In this document: positions 1-9,466 of the stretch, in pieces
Numbering within the stretch: position 1 is the first letter of the stretch
How the letters are laid out: each line of letters opens with the position of its first letter
Translations under genes and position numbers: made by a program
Source: Bacteroidales bacterium
Lineage (GTDB): Bacteria > Bacteroidota > Bacteroidia > Bacteroidales > UBA932
Assembly (NCBI GenBank): GCA_017395045.1
Contig: JAFPWG010000011.1
Coordinates: 62,001-126,000 of the forward strand
DNA: 64,000 nucleotides
Direction of reading: 5' to 3'
Notes under the pieces: model-generated
What the model was told of the DNA's origin: nothing
Databases searched by the model: none
The model's input: the letters and a program-made list of their open reading frames with translations, nothing else

Positions 1-1
1 C

Positions 2-1303
2 ATGCTGGCCGCCAAGGTGTTCCTGAACCACGACGCCTGGCTCCGCGGTTTCGAGAAGGATGCCGCCACCAACCTCGTGATGAGCGAGCACGCCCGGAAC
101 AACCGCAACTGGGACAGCGAGTTCTTCGTGACCAATGCGCAGAACGGCAACAAGTGGTACAAGAAGGCCTACGAGTATGCCAAGATCGTCGTCGACGAAG
201 GCGGCTACACCCTCGCCGAGAACTACCTGGACAACAGCAAGTGCAACCTGAACACCGCCCAGGAGGTCATCTTCGTCCTCCCGCTGGATGGTGCGAAAGC
301 CAGCCACAACTATCTGGTGAACAAGTGCTTCGTGGGCCGTGGCGGCGCCGCCTTCGGCTACAGCGGAACCCCGTGGAACGGCTCCTGCGCCGTGCCTCAG
401 TTCATCCACAGCTATGATCCGGACGACTCCCGTCTCACCGACACCTGGGCCATCGGCCAGCAATACTACTTCAGCGACGGTTTCCCGATCTACGAGGCCG
501 AGCAGAAACGGTCCGACGACGGCCCCGACATGCTCACCGACGCCATGATCGCCGCCGAGCCCAAGCACAAGGAGCACAGCCACGCCGCCGGCAATTATCC
601 GCTGGTGTACACCGTGGAAGTCCACTCCATCAACAACCCCGGAGCCTTTGACTTCGAGGGCGCCCGCTTCAAGAAGCAGGAGATCGTGCCCGGCAACCGC
701 GGCACCTACGGCGACGACGTGTGCTTCTACCGCCTGTCCGACGCCTACTTCATCATGGCCGAGACCGTGCTCCGCGCCGGTGGCATCGACGGCAAGACCG
801 ATGCCGACGCCGCCGCCTGGGTCACCATGGTCCGCCAGCGCGCCTTCAAAAGCAATCCCGCCAAGGCTACCCGTACTGCCGCCCAGCTCCGCGGCGACAG
901 CGTGTACGACTACGGCGTGCGCGAGTGCTCCACCGCCAACTCCGCGAATCCGTATGCCGACTTCCAGTTCGACGCTTCCGGCAATCCGCTCCCGTCTTCC
1001 TTCACGGACTATTCCAAGGACAACACCGCCACCATCGAACTCGGCGGTCTCCTGGACGACCTCGCCTGGGAGTTCGTGGGCGAGCATCACCGCCGTCAGG
1101 ACCTGATCCGCTTCATGCTGTCCGACGGCCGCAACGTCTACAACGGAAAGACCTGGTTCTGCCGCAAGAACAAGATGGCCGTGGGCGACTGGCACAACAA
1201 CGTGTTCCCCATCTACACGGAATTCGTCCAGTCCAACGTCAAGCTCGTCCAGAACTACGGCTTCTCCGACAACACGGACGAGGAGAACCCTTCCGGAGAT
1301 TAA
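2..1303 (+). CDS. SusD/RagB-family nutrient-binding lipoprotein, 3' part
   Basis: This is the C-terminal 433 residues of a SusD-like outer-membrane lipoprotein, the glycan-binding partner of a SusC TonB-dependent porin. Full-length members run about 500-650 residues, so the signal peptide and first helices lie left of the window and the ATG at base 2 is probably internal. Family features near the C-terminus are the 'YRLSDAYFIMAE' helix, a 'VRQRAF' segment, and 'WEFVGEHHRRQDLIRF', which matches the conserved SusD ending (E..ELAFEGHR..DLIRW). The gene is followed closely by a lipoprotein gene, as in polysaccharide utilisation loci where susC, susD and accessory surface lipoproteins form one operon. 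The substrate cannot be read from the sequence. Confidence 0.85.
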   Translation: MLAAKVFLNHDAWLRGFEKDAATNLVMSEHARNNRNWDSEFFVTNAQNGNKWYKKAYEYAKIVVDEGGYTLAENYLDNSKCNLNTAQEVIFVLPLDGAKASHNYLVNKCFVGRGGAAFGYSGTPWNGSCAVPQFIHSYDPDDSRLTDTWAIGQQYYFSDGFPIYEAEQKRSDDGPDMLTDAMIAAEPKHKEHSHAAGNYPLVYTVEVHSINNPGAFDFEGARFKKQEIVPGNRGTYGDDVCFYRLSDAYFIMAETVLRAGGIDGKTDADAAAWVTMVRQRAFKSNPAKATRTAAQLRGDSVYDYGVRECSTANSANPYADFQFDASGNPLPSSFTDYSKDNTATIELGGLLDDLAWEFVGEHHRRQDLIRFMLSDGRNVYNGKTWFCRKNKMAVGDWHNNVFPIYTEFVQSNVKLVQNYGFSDNTDEENPSGD

Positions 1304-1337
1304 CTGATAACCAACCAACAACACAAAAACCAATACG

Positions 1338-3278
1338 ATGAAAAGAATCTTTTGGCTGCTTGCAGCCGCCGCGGTCGCCATCACGGCCTGCAACAAACCC
1401 CAGTACATCATCCCGATCGACGATGATGATGATCCTGAGAATCCCGTCGACCCGATCGACCAAGGATATAAGGAGAAGACCTTCGTGGTGAACATCACCC
1501 TCAAGGACGGTGTCAACAATACCTATGACGGCACCGTGGGCACGATGCCCGGCAACGAGATCCTGGACTTCTTCGACATGACCGCCGAAGAGTTCTACAA
1601 AGGAATGGGCACCTGCACCACCGGCTCCATGGAATCCCAGCAGTCCGACAACACGGTCCTGTTCGGCATGGCGATCAAGAACAGCACCGACGACCTCAAG
1701 TGGGTACCTTCCACCTCCAACAATTTCGGTCACTGGATCGGAAAAGACGGTGAACTGGTCACCTGGGGCGACGACGCCTACTTCTTCACCGAAAGCCTTT
1801 GCGAATGGGGCCTGGACGCTCCCGACGCCGAAACGCTCGAAGACATGTGGAAATTCACGGTGGGCTGCTTCCCCGGACGCACCTCCGCCGGCCAGACCTA
1901 CAAGGCCACGGAAGTGTTCTTCGTCACCGATGAAGACGACGTGGAACTGTATGCCTTCGTCCAGTGGAACGTGACCATCGAGGCCGCCGAAGAAGTGAAT
2001 CTCAACGTGGCAGGTACGCAGGAGATCACCTTCGACTCCCCGTTCTATAGCGACTATACGCACACTCCGCTGGTGCCTGAAATCGACCAGGCCGCGCTGG
2101 AGAGCGCCATCGGCGTCTCCCTTGCCGATGCTGCAATGTATGGCGTGAATGCCGACGGCAGTTTCAGCCTCGCCCCCGGCAAGAACTTCTGGTTCAGCAT
2201 CGCCGGCGATATCATCGGCTGGCAGAGCGCTGCCGGAGAGAACGGTATCTGCATCAACGATGACGCCGGCACCAACGACTGGGCCTGGTGCATGTATCCG
2301 TATGAAGGCCTGGGCGGCCAGTCGCTCAAGGGCGCCATCGCCTTCGTCAACCCGGCCACCCTCAACGCCTATGTGGTGAAGGTCACGGTCAACGTGGAAG
2401 GCATCGACTACCTCGCCATCGACGTGCTCGTGTCCTACGAGGACGGTGCAAGCACCTATACGCTCAATGAGAACAACCTCGCCGCCCTGGCTGCGGCGCT
2501 GGGCGTGGAGAGCGTGACTGCCGAGGAGATCGGCACCACCTATCCGCTCAAGGGCATCAACGCCGACGGCAGCGTGTATGACGGCGGCTTCACCGCCAAC
2601 AACGGCTACTGGTACACCCTGGAAGGCAATGTCACCAACTGGGCCGGTGTCGAGGCCGCCGGTTATGTGGGCGCCTTCATCGAATACCGCGGCGACTACA
2701 ACTTCGGTTGCGGCCTGTGGGAAGAGAGCGGTGTGCAGTCGACGGTCAAGTTCGGCATCGGAGACGCTGTCCTTACCTTCAACCTCACCGTGGACCAGCC
2801 CAAGGCCTTTGAGACCACGGAGGTCGGCACGATGAGCAGTGAAGCCACCCAGTCCCTCACGGCGGGATATGGCGGACCGACCCTGGTCCTCGATTACGAT
2901 GCGGTCTGCAGCATGCTCGAACTCAACGACGAGAATTTCGCCGCGAACTTCAGGATCACCGCCACGGACGGAACCGTTGAATATACCGGCGAAGCGCCGG
3001 GCGGATACTGGTTCAACGCCGAGAACGCCATCTGCGGCTGGGGCGATGTGAACAGCGCCTATTACATGAACTTCAAGTATGGCGACGCTCTTCCCGAAGG
3101 CGCCGAAGGAAAGCTCATTCTCATGCTCGGCGTCCGCAATGACAACAGTACCGACGAAGACGGCAACGTCACGCACGCTTGCCCGGCCCCCGGCACTTAC
3201 ACTGGCGTGGTTCGTCTTGCCAACATCGAGACGCTCAAACACATTACTTACACCCTTACCTTCACGGTAACTGAGTAA
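1338..3278 (+). CDS. Modular surface lipoprotein with repeated DUF4859-like domains
   Basis: The 646-residue product starts with a lipoprotein signal (MKRIFWLLAAAAVAITACN; lipobox Cys near residue 18) followed by an Asp-rich stretch (IDDDDDPENP), typical of surface-exposed Bacteroidales lipoproteins. The rest appears to be several beta-rich modules of about 130-150 residues that share 'GVNADGSFS/GINADGSVY', a 'YW/FWFS..G...GW' core and a 'GYGGPTLVLDYDAVCSMLEL' type start. The same module recurs at the C-terminus of the next gene. I associate it with DUF4859 from memory, with moderate certainty. Lying 34 bp after the SusD gene, it probably works with it as an extra binding or adhesion lipoprotein. 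No catalytic motif is visible. Confidence 0.65.
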   Translation: MKRIFWLLAAAAVAITACNKPQYIIPIDDDDDPENPVDPIDQGYKEKTFVVNITLKDGVNNTYDGTVGTMPGNEILDFFDMTAEEFYKGMGTCTTGSMESQQSDNTVLFGMAIKNSTDDLKWVPSTSNNFGHWIGKDGELVTWGDDAYFFTESLCEWGLDAPDAETLEDMWKFTVGCFPGRTSAGQTYKATEVFFVTDEDDVELYAFVQWNVTIEAAEEVNLNVAGTQEITFDSPFYSDYTHTPLVPEIDQAALESAIGVSLADAAMYGVNADGSFSLAPGKNFWFSIAGDIIGWQSAAGENGICINDDAGTNDWAWCMYPYEGLGGQSLKGAIAFVNPATLNAYVVKVTVNVEGIDYLAIDVLVSYEDGASTYTLNENNLAALAAALGVESVTAEEIGTTYPLKGINADGSVYDGGFTANNGYWYTLEGNVTNWAGVEAAGYVGAFIEYRGDYNFGCGLWEESGVQSTVKFGIGDAVLTFNLTVDQPKAFETTEVGTMSSEATQSLTAGYGGPTLVLDYDAVCSMLELNDENFAANFRITATDGTVEYTGEAPGGYWFNAENAICGWGDVNSAYYMNFKYGDALPEGAEGKLILMLGVRNDNSTDEDGNVTHACPAPGTYTGVVRLANIETLKHITYTLTFTVTE

Positions 3279-3294
3279 GGACCTTATTTCTTTC

Positions 3295-3328
3295 GCAGGA
3301 GCCGGGGACTCGGCTCCCCGGCTCCTGC
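3295..3328 (+). terminator. Rho-independent-like terminator after lipoprotein gene
   Basis: A perfect 13-bp inverted repeat (gcaggagccgggg / ccccggctcctgc) with an 8-nt loop starts 17 bp after the stop codon and is followed by a short T-containing run (ctttattatc). It should end the SusD operon before the metalloprotease-like pair. Confidence 0.75.
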
Positions 3329-3345
3329 CTTTATTATCAAAAAGC

Positions 3346-5649
3346 ATGAGAAGATTTCCGTTTATTTCCGTGATGGCCGCCATCGCGGTATTTGCCTGCA
3401 CGAAACCGGAACCCGTAGTGGTGGATCCGGATCCGAAGCCGCAGGAGGACACCTATGAGGCCACCATCACCTTTGCCTCCGACAATACCGTCACCCTGGG
3501 CGCCGAAGAGGGGGCGAAGGGAAACCTCGTCTTCTCCTGCGACCACGGATGGACACTGGAGATCCCGGAGGAGGCGCAGGAGTGGCTTTCCGCAAGCAAA
3601 ACCTCGGGCAAATCCACCAAGACGACCTCCATCACCTTCACGGCGAAAAAAAATGAAGGCGCACGCAGGTCCGTCACCTGCCGGATCATTTCCGGTGCGA
3701 CGAAGAAGAAATTCACCGTTGCGCAGAACATGGCGGTGTTCATGCTGAAGGAATCGGACGTTCCGAACATCGACAAGTACTACAAGCCCAGGGAATTCAA
3801 CTTCGACATGCTCCGATCCGACGTCCAGTGGTCCTGGTGCCGGTCGAAGCAGAGCGAGCATTTCTTCCTGTTCTGGGAGAAAGGCTACGGCGAATACGGA
3901 CTGTACGGGGCCAAGGCCGGAGCGGAGGACACCTCCCCTAAGACGCTGGATCCGTCCAACGCGATGTACGTGGACATCGACGACCTCCTGGAAAAGGCCG
4001 AAGAGTTCTACCGCGTGAACATCGAGCAGCTCAAGTTCGCCGAAACCGGGAAGGGAAAATCCAACCTGGACAAGTACAAGATGCAGATCTACCTCCACCA
4101 CACGACCGAATGGATGGCCTACGGCGGAGGCTATGACGACGTCATCGGCGGTCTCTGGATCAATCCCGCCACCTGCAAGCCCGTGGGCAGCACCATCGCC
4201 CACGAAATCGGCCACAGTTTCCAGTACCAGGTATATGCCGACGCCATCGCGAACGGCGCCCCGCGCGACTATTCCACCGGCTGGCGCTACGAAATCGGCC
4301 AGGGCTGCGGATTCTGGGAGCAGTGCGCCCAGTGGCAGTCCTACCAGAGCTATGCCGAACAGGCCTTCACGACGGTGAATTTCAGCGAGTTCGTGAACAA
4401 TTCCCACCGTCATTTCACCCACGAGCACCAGCGCTACGCCTCCTACTTCCTGATGTGGCACTGGGCTTCCAAGCACGGCGTGGAGGAGATCGGCCGGCTG
4501 TGGCGCGAATCCCATCAGCCCGAGGATCCCATTCAGACCTATCAGCGCCTGCACGGCCTCTCGATGGAGGAACTGAACGCCGACCTGTACGACTACGCCG
4601 CCCGCTGCGTTACCTGGGATTTCTCCGTGGAAGCGACCAACCTGGACGAGGGCAAGCTGACGGGCGTCACGCAGCCGGTGCGGGAGTTCGGAAAGAACTA
4701 CATCGGCAAGATCGGCTGGGCCGGAAACCTGGACGAAAAGACCGGTTTCTATACGGTCGATCCCGCCCGCGCCCCCGAAGCGACGGGATTCAACCACATC
4801 CGGCTGAACCTGCCCGGCGCCGGTTCCGCGGTTTCCGTCCGCTTCGAAGGCCTTCCGAACGCCCCCGGCTTCAACCAGGTATCCGACGCCTCCATCGCCG
4901 GATGGAACGTGGGCTTCGTGTGCCTGATGAAGGACGGTTCCCGCGTCTACTCCCTCTCCACCCGCGTGCGCGATGCGGCGGACATTTCCTGGGAGGTTCC
5001 GGAGAACGCCGCCAAGCTCTGGATGGTCGTCGCCGCGACGCCGGAAACCTACCTCCAGCACCTCTGGGACGAGGACAACACGAACGACGAGGTCTGGCCT
5101 TTCCGCGTGAAGTTCACGGGCACCGACCTGTTCGGCAACCTGAACTTTGACGGTACCGAAACCCCGCAGAGCATTACCGAGACCATCGACCTGAGCACTT
5201 CGGCCGCAGCCGGATACGGCGGCACGTCGCTCGCCCTGGACGATGACGTAATCCTGGACATCGCCCGCGCCTTCGTCCTGCAGCCGAGCGACATCCTGTC
5301 CAAACTGACGACGGACATCAACAACGTCCGCACCAGTGCGGTCAAGTTCCTGGCCGTCAAGGCCGACGGCTCCCTGGACGAATCCTACAGGGCCAAGGAC
5401 GCCGACATCTACTACTCCGCCAACGGATTCGGCTTCTGGTTCGACGCAGACGGCGCCAACAACGGCTGGAGCAGCGGCTATTCCTATCTGGAATTCGATC
5501 CCGGTTCCTGGACCTGCCAGTTCGGCGTCCATCCCGACCGGGTGAAGGACGGTTCCCTCAAGCCGGGAGACGTCCTGCACGTCGCCGTAGCCTTCGTCTA
5601 CGGCAAATACACCGCGACCCTGAAATTCAACATAACCATCACCAAATGA
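3346..5649 (+). CDS. BACON-domain lipoprotein with HExxH metalloprotease-like domain (paralog 1)
   Basis: The 767-residue protein begins with a lipoprotein signal (FISVMAAIAVFACTKPE). Residues about 35-130 form a BACON-like beta-sandwich ('WTLEIPEEAQEWLSASKTSG' followed by 'VTCRIISG'). The central domain contains 'STIAHEIGHSFQYQ', an HExxH zinc-binding motif, in a context I recall from the DUF6055-type proteins of Bacteroidetes. A C-terminal DUF4859-like module of about 150 residues starts at 'AAAGYGGTSLALDDD'. The protein is probably surface exposed and acts on peptide or glycoprotein, but catalysis is inferred only from HEIGH. It is the longer of two tandem paralogs, and the next gene lacks the C-terminal module. 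Its stop overlaps the next start (ATGA). Confidence 0.7.
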   Translation: MRRFPFISVMAAIAVFACTKPEPVVVDPDPKPQEDTYEATITFASDNTVTLGAEEGAKGNLVFSCDHGWTLEIPEEAQEWLSASKTSGKSTKTTSITFTAKKNEGARRSVTCRIISGATKKKFTVAQNMAVFMLKESDVPNIDKYYKPREFNFDMLRSDVQWSWCRSKQSEHFFLFWEKGYGEYGLYGAKAGAEDTSPKTLDPSNAMYVDIDDLLEKAEEFYRVNIEQLKFAETGKGKSNLDKYKMQIYLHHTTEWMAYGGGYDDVIGGLWINPATCKPVGSTIAHEIGHSFQYQVYADAIANGAPRDYSTGWRYEIGQGCGFWEQCAQWQSYQSYAEQAFTTVNFSEFVNNSHRHFTHEHQRYASYFLMWHWASKHGVEEIGRLWRESHQPEDPIQTYQRLHGLSMEELNADLYDYAARCVTWDFSVEATNLDEGKLTGVTQPVREFGKNYIGKIGWAGNLDEKTGFYTVDPARAPEATGFNHIRLNLPGAGSAVSVRFEGLPNAPGFNQVSDASIAGWNVGFVCLMKDGSRVYSLSTRVRDAADISWEVPENAAKLWMVVAATPETYLQHLWDEDNTNDEVWPFRVKFTGTDLFGNLNFDGTETPQSITETIDLSTSAAAGYGGTSLALDDDVILDIARAFVLQPSDILSKLTTDINNVRTSAVKFLAVKADGSLDESYRAKDADIYYSANGFGFWFDADGANNGWSSGYSYLEFDPGSWTCQFGVHPDRVKDGSLKPGDVLHVAVAFVYGKYTATLKFNITITK

Positions 5650-7454
5650 TGAAGAAAAACTTCCTGTGGGCGTCCCTGGCCGCCCTGACACTCGCCTTTG
5701 CCTGTCAGAAACAGGATCCTGTTCCCCAGCCTCAGCCCGAACCCGAGCCGGAAGTGGACAACTACGAGGCCACGATCACTTTGGTGGAATCGACCGTGAC
5801 GCTGAGCGCCGACGAAGGTTCCACCGGTAACCTGGTCTTTGCCTGCGACCACCAGTGGACCCTGGAGATCCCGGAGGATGCCGCCGGGTGGCTGTCTTCG
5901 GAAAAGATGTCGGGAAAGAGCGGCAAGACCATCCGGGTTCCGCTCGTCGCCAAGGCGAATACAGGCCCCCAGCGCAGCGCCACCTGCCGCATCATATCCG
6001 GCAGCAAGAAGAAGAAATTCACCGTGACGCAGGTCGCGGCCGTCCTCACGCTCAAGGTTTCCGAGATCCAGGACCTGGACAAGTACTACAAGCCGCTGGA
6101 GTTCGATTTCGACATGCTCCGTTCCGACAGCAAGTGGTCCTGGTGCCGCAGCAAGCAGAGCGAGCACTTCGTAGTGTTCTGGGACAGCAAATACGGGCAA
6201 TACGGCCTGTACGCCGACCGGATGGGCGAAGACATGACCTGGCCCTCCAACTGCAAGACGGCTTCGATGAAGGTGGACATCGACGACCTCCTGAAAAAGG
6301 CCGAGGAGTTCTATGAGCTGAATGTCAATAAGTTGAAGTTCGCCGAAACCGGAAAGGGCCAGTCCGTCCTGGACAAATACAAGATGGAAATCTACCTGAT
6401 CTGGCAGAGCGAATGGCTGGCCACCGGTTCCGGTTATGACAACACCATCGGCGCCCTGTGGGTGAATCCTTCCACCTGCCAGCCGGTGGGCTCCACCATC
6501 GGCCACGAAATCGGCCACTGCTTCCAGTACATGACCTTCTGCGACTATCTCGTGCGCGAAGGCAAGGGCGGCAGTGCGGCTCCCTCCGCCTCCGGCAACC
6601 AGGGGCCGGGCTGGCGATACGGTTACGGTGCCAACGGTGAAGGCGGCAACGCCTTCTGGGAGCAATGCGCCCAGTGGCAGTCCTTCCAGATCGAGAAATA
6701 CCGTCCGGAAGCCTTCACGGGCTGGTACGGAGACTTCCCGCGTTCCATCCACCTGCACGTCCTCCACGAGCGTCCCCGCTATTCCAACTACTTCATCCAG
6801 TGGTGGTGGGTCCAGCAGAACGACATCACCTTCATCGGAAAGATGTGGAACGAGGCCCGATATCCGGAGGACCCGGTGGAGACCTACATGCGCCTGATGG
6901 GATATGACGTGGCAGCCATGAATGATTCCATGTGGGAATACGCCGCCCGCATGGTCACCTACGATACCGATGAAATCCGTTCCTACGGTAAGAACCATAT
7001 CGGTGACGTGGCGACCGCAAGCGTTTCCAAGGATGCCGACGGTGCCTGGTATGTAACCTCTACCTGGGCACCCGAGACGACGGGCTCCAACATCGTCCAG
7101 ATGGATGTCCCCGCCGGAAAGGACGTCACCGTCACGCTGTCCTCCAACCTGGGCCTTGACGGCTGCGTTTCCGGCCCCGTGACCATGGCCGGCTGGCGCT
7201 TCGGCTTCGTCTCTTACAACAAGGACGGTTCCCGGACCTACAGTCCTGTCTTCAAAAAGACGGACGAGGCCTGCACCTGGACCGTTCCCGCCAACGCCTC
7301 CAAGCTCTGGTTCGTCGTGACCGGCGCCCCCACCAAGTACGAACGCCATCCCTGGGGCTCCGGCGGGACCGACCACAACGACGAAGGAGACTCCAAGGAC
7401 AACAAATGGCCCTGGAAGGCCCGCTTCGACGGAACCAAACCCTACGGAAAATAA
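5646..7454 (+). CDS. BACON-domain lipoprotein with HExxH metalloprotease-like domain (paralog 2)
   Basis: The 602-residue paralog of the preceding gene is co-translated with it through a 4-bp ATGA overlap (a second ATG at 5649 is an alternative start). The lipoprotein signal MKKNFLWASLAALTLAFACQ is followed by a Pro/Glu-rich linker, a BACON-like domain and the central domain with 'STIGHEIGHCFQYM'. Blocks such as 'KYYKPLEFDFDMLRSD' and 'WSWCRSKQSEHF' are almost identical to paralog 1, which indicates a tandem duplication. The C-terminal DUF4859-like module is absent. A zinc-peptidase function is inferred from HExxH only. A terminator hairpin follows at once. Confidence 0.7.
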   Translation: MMKKNFLWASLAALTLAFACQKQDPVPQPQPEPEPEVDNYEATITLVESTVTLSADEGSTGNLVFACDHQWTLEIPEDAAGWLSSEKMSGKSGKTIRVPLVAKANTGPQRSATCRIISGSKKKKFTVTQVAAVLTLKVSEIQDLDKYYKPLEFDFDMLRSDSKWSWCRSKQSEHFVVFWDSKYGQYGLYADRMGEDMTWPSNCKTASMKVDIDDLLKKAEEFYELNVNKLKFAETGKGQSVLDKYKMEIYLIWQSEWLATGSGYDNTIGALWVNPSTCQPVGSTIGHEIGHCFQYMTFCDYLVREGKGGSAAPSASGNQGPGWRYGYGANGEGGNAFWEQCAQWQSFQIEKYRPEAFTGWYGDFPRSIHLHVLHERPRYSNYFIQWWWVQQNDITFIGKMWNEARYPEDPVETYMRLMGYDVAAMNDSMWEYAARMVTYDTDEIRSYGKNHIGDVATASVSKDADGAWYVTSTWAPETTGSNIVQMDVPAGKDVTVTLSSNLGLDGCVSGPVTMAGWRFGFVSYNKDGSRTYSPVFKKTDEACTWTVPANASKLWFVVTGAPTKYERHPWGSGGTDHNDEGDSKDNKWPWKARFDGTKPYGK

Positions 7455-7484
7455 TGGTCCCTGCGGCTTACCGGCAGGGACCAT
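7454..7484 (+). terminator. Terminator hairpin after the paralog pair
   Basis: An 11-bp perfect inverted repeat (atggtccctgc / gcagggaccat) with a 9-nt loop begins at the stop codon of the second BACON lipoprotein. It lies between convergent gene blocks. There is no clear T-run. Confidence 0.6.
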
Positions 7485-7554
7485 CAAATACACACAACAA
7501 TAAACTATTAATCTTTGTTGCAAAGATAAGTGGTTTCCCGCACCCGGGAAATCA

Positions 7555-8787
7555 CTACTTGTTGGTATTTTTACCCTTGAACGTATATCCGGCCTTCTCC
7601 ACGGCGGCACGGATATCGGCTTCGGCGGCCGTTCCCTTGACGGTCAGGGTCTTCCGCGGGGCGCTGGCCTTGGCGGATTCAACGCCTTCGACGGATTCCA
7701 GGGCGCGGACGACCGCCGCCTCGCAGTGGCTGCAGTGCATGCCTTCGACGGTATAGACGGCCGAATCGGGGTCGGCCTCCTTATGGGTGAATCGGCTGAA
7801 GAATTTCATAGACAATGCAAAAACGATAAAGAGGGTTAAGAGAATGGTACAGACGAGTTTGAAAGGGCCGGGGACCGCCGCCTCGGAAGCGCAGCAGGCA
7901 TCCTGGCCCGCCATGGGAGCGATATTGATTCCGAAGGCGTTGACCAGCAGGCCGAACAGGATGGAAAAGCCCACGATGACCAGCAGGTAGATGACCGTAA
8001 AACGGCTTCCCAGCGACTTCCGGACCACAAGGATGGACGCCAGGTTGACGGCCGGTCCGGCCATCAGCATCACCAGGGCAGCGCCCGGGGAAAGCCCTTT
8101 CAGGATAAGCGCCGCTGCGACGGGGATGCTGCCGGTGGAGCAGATGTACATGGGGACGGCCACGATGAGGATCACCAGCATCTGCAGCAGCGGATTGGAC
8201 CCGAAATGCAGGAAGAACTCGTCCGGGACCAGGACCTGGATGAGCGCGGCCACGAGCAGGCCGATCACCAGCCGCAGCCCGATGTTCTGGATCATGTCGA
8301 AGTAAGCGTAACGCAGGACGCGCCACACCTTGTTCCCCGTTTCCACACGGCAAGAATCCTCCGTCACCTCACCGGACGCGTCGTCCCGTACGAAACGGTT
8401 CACCAGCAGGCCGCCGCATACGCCGGTGACCAGCGCAGCGACCGGCCGGATAATGGCGAAGCCCAGTCCCAGCACGGAAAAAGTGGCCAGGATGGAGTCG
8501 ATGCCCGTCTGCGGGGTGGCGATCAGGAAGGAAGCCACTGCCCCCTTCGACGCCTTTTCGTTCCGCAGGCCGATGGCCGTAGGAATCACCCCGCAGGAGC
8601 AAAGCGGAAGCGGAATGCCCAACAAGGCCGCGTACAGTACGGACAGCCTGTTGTTCCGCGAAAGATATTTGGAATAGAACCTTCCGGGAACGAAAACGTG
8701 CAGGATCCCCGCTATCAGAAAACCCAACAGCAGGTACGGGCTCATCTCCCCCGTGACCGCAAGCAACGACCGGAAAAAACCGTTCAT
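7555..8787 (-). CDS. SO_0444-type heavy-metal efflux permease with C-terminal HMA domain
   Basis: This 410-residue inner-membrane protein has about 8-10 hydrophobic segments and the permease signatures 'GIPLPLCSCGVIPTAIGLRN' and 'VPMYICSTGSIPVAAALILKG', in which the Cys-containing loops are diagnostic of the DUF318/SO_0444 metal permease family. A heavy-metal-associated domain follows at about residue 345, with 'TVEGMHCSHCEAAV' carrying the CxxC copper/zinc ligand pair. The likely job is export or handling of Cu or Zn. The start codon directly abuts the stop of the upstream glutathione peroxidase gene, so the two are translated from one message. That suggests a joint metal and peroxide stress unit. 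Confidence 0.85.
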   Translation of the reverse strand: MNGFFRSLLAVTGEMSPYLLLGFLIAGILHVFVPGRFYSKYLSRNNRLSVLYAALLGIPLPLCSCGVIPTAIGLRNEKASKGAVASFLIATPQTGIDSILATFSVLGLGFAIIRPVAALVTGVCGGLLVNRFVRDDASGEVTEDSCRVETGNKVWRVLRYAYFDMIQNIGLRLVIGLLVAALIQVLVPDEFFLHFGSNPLLQMLVILIVAVPMYICSTGSIPVAAALILKGLSPGAALVMLMAGPAVNLASILVVRKSLGSRFTVIYLLVIVGFSILFGLLVNAFGINIAPMAGQDACCASEAAVPGPFKLVCTILLTLFIVFALSMKFFSRFTHKEADPDSAVYTVEGMHCSHCEAAVVRALESVEGVESAKASAPRKTLTVKGTAAEADIRAAVEKAGYTFKGKNTNK

Positions 8788-9402
8788 TTACAGCAGTTTC
8801 AGGATTTCGGCATCGATCTCCTCCGGGGTCACCGTAGGTTCGAACCGGGCCACGACACGGCCTTTCCGGTCGAGCAGGAACTTGGTGAAGTTCCATTTGA
8901 TGTCCGGGTTGGACGCATAGTCGGGGTCCCGACCGGAGAGCATCTGGTCCATGAACTTGCCCGTATCGCTGTCGCCGAATCCCGCAAAGGGTTTCTGGGC
9001 ATAGAGCCACTTGAAAACGGGGATGGCGTTCTCGCCGTTGACATCGGCCTTCGCCATCAGCGGGAAGGTGACGCCGAAATTCAGACGGCAGAACTCGGCG
9101 ATCTCGTCGTCCGTACCGGGCTCCTGATGCCCGAACTGGTCGCACGGGAAGCCGATGATGACGAGGCCCTGGTCCTTGTACTTCTGGTAAAGGGCTTCCA
9201 GGCCGTCATACTGCGGGGTGAAACCGCACTTGGAGGCCGTATTCACCATCAGGAGCACATCGCCCTTATACTGGCTGAAACTGATTTCCTGGCCCTGGTT
9301 GTCGACGGCCGTGTAACCGTAAACCGTTTCCCCGGGCTTGCATGAGAGGAGACAAAGCGCGGCACCCAGGCCTGCCATGATCCGTAAGAATGTATTGCTC
9401 AT
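8788..9402 (-). CDS. Glutathione peroxidase-family thiol peroxidase (lipoprotein)
   Basis: I chose the ATG at 9402 because it gives a 204-residue protein with a proper lipoprotein signal (MSNTFLRIMAGLGAALCLLS, then Cys) just downstream of a recognisable promoter; a longer reading frame extends through that promoter. The glutathione peroxidase fold is shown by 'VNTASKCGFTPQY' with the peroxidatic Cys (not selenocysteine), 'GFPCDQFGHQEPG', and the conserved 'WNFTKFLLD'. Bacterial enzymes of this type reduce peroxides using thioredoxin-like donors. The lipobox suggests a periplasmic or membrane-anchored form. It is the first gene of a two-gene unit with the metal permease. Confidence 0.9.
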   Translation of the reverse strand: MSNTFLRIMAGLGAALCLLSCKPGETVYGYTAVDNQGQEISFSQYKGDVLLMVNTASKCGFTPQYDGLEALYQKYKDQGLVIIGFPCDQFGHQEPGTDDEIAEFCRLNFGVTFPLMAKADVNGENAIPVFKWLYAQKPFAGFGDSDTGKFMDQMLSGRDPDYASNPDIKWNFTKFLLDRKGRVVARFEPTVTPEEIDAEILKLL

Positions 9403-9429
9403 TTTGTTAATCATTAAAAGGTATTCATA

Positions 9430-9460
9430 CAAAGATACGGTTTTCCCGCGGAAAAACAAC
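9430..9460 (-). promoter_or_regulatory. Bacteroidetes-type promoter of the peroxidase-permease unit
   Basis: Read on the minus strand, a -33 GTTG (9457-9460), 19-bp spacer and -7 TATCTTTG (9430-9437) match the Bacteroidetes consensus TTTG/TAnnTTTG. It sits 28 bp upstream of the peroxidase ATG. Confidence 0.6.
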
Positions 9461-9466
9461 GGACCG

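Noticed and set aside
1239..3452. 737-codon minus-strand open frame across the lipoprotein gene
   Set aside because: Val/Gly/Asp-rich mirror translation without domains; the plus strand has signal peptide, modules and terminator.
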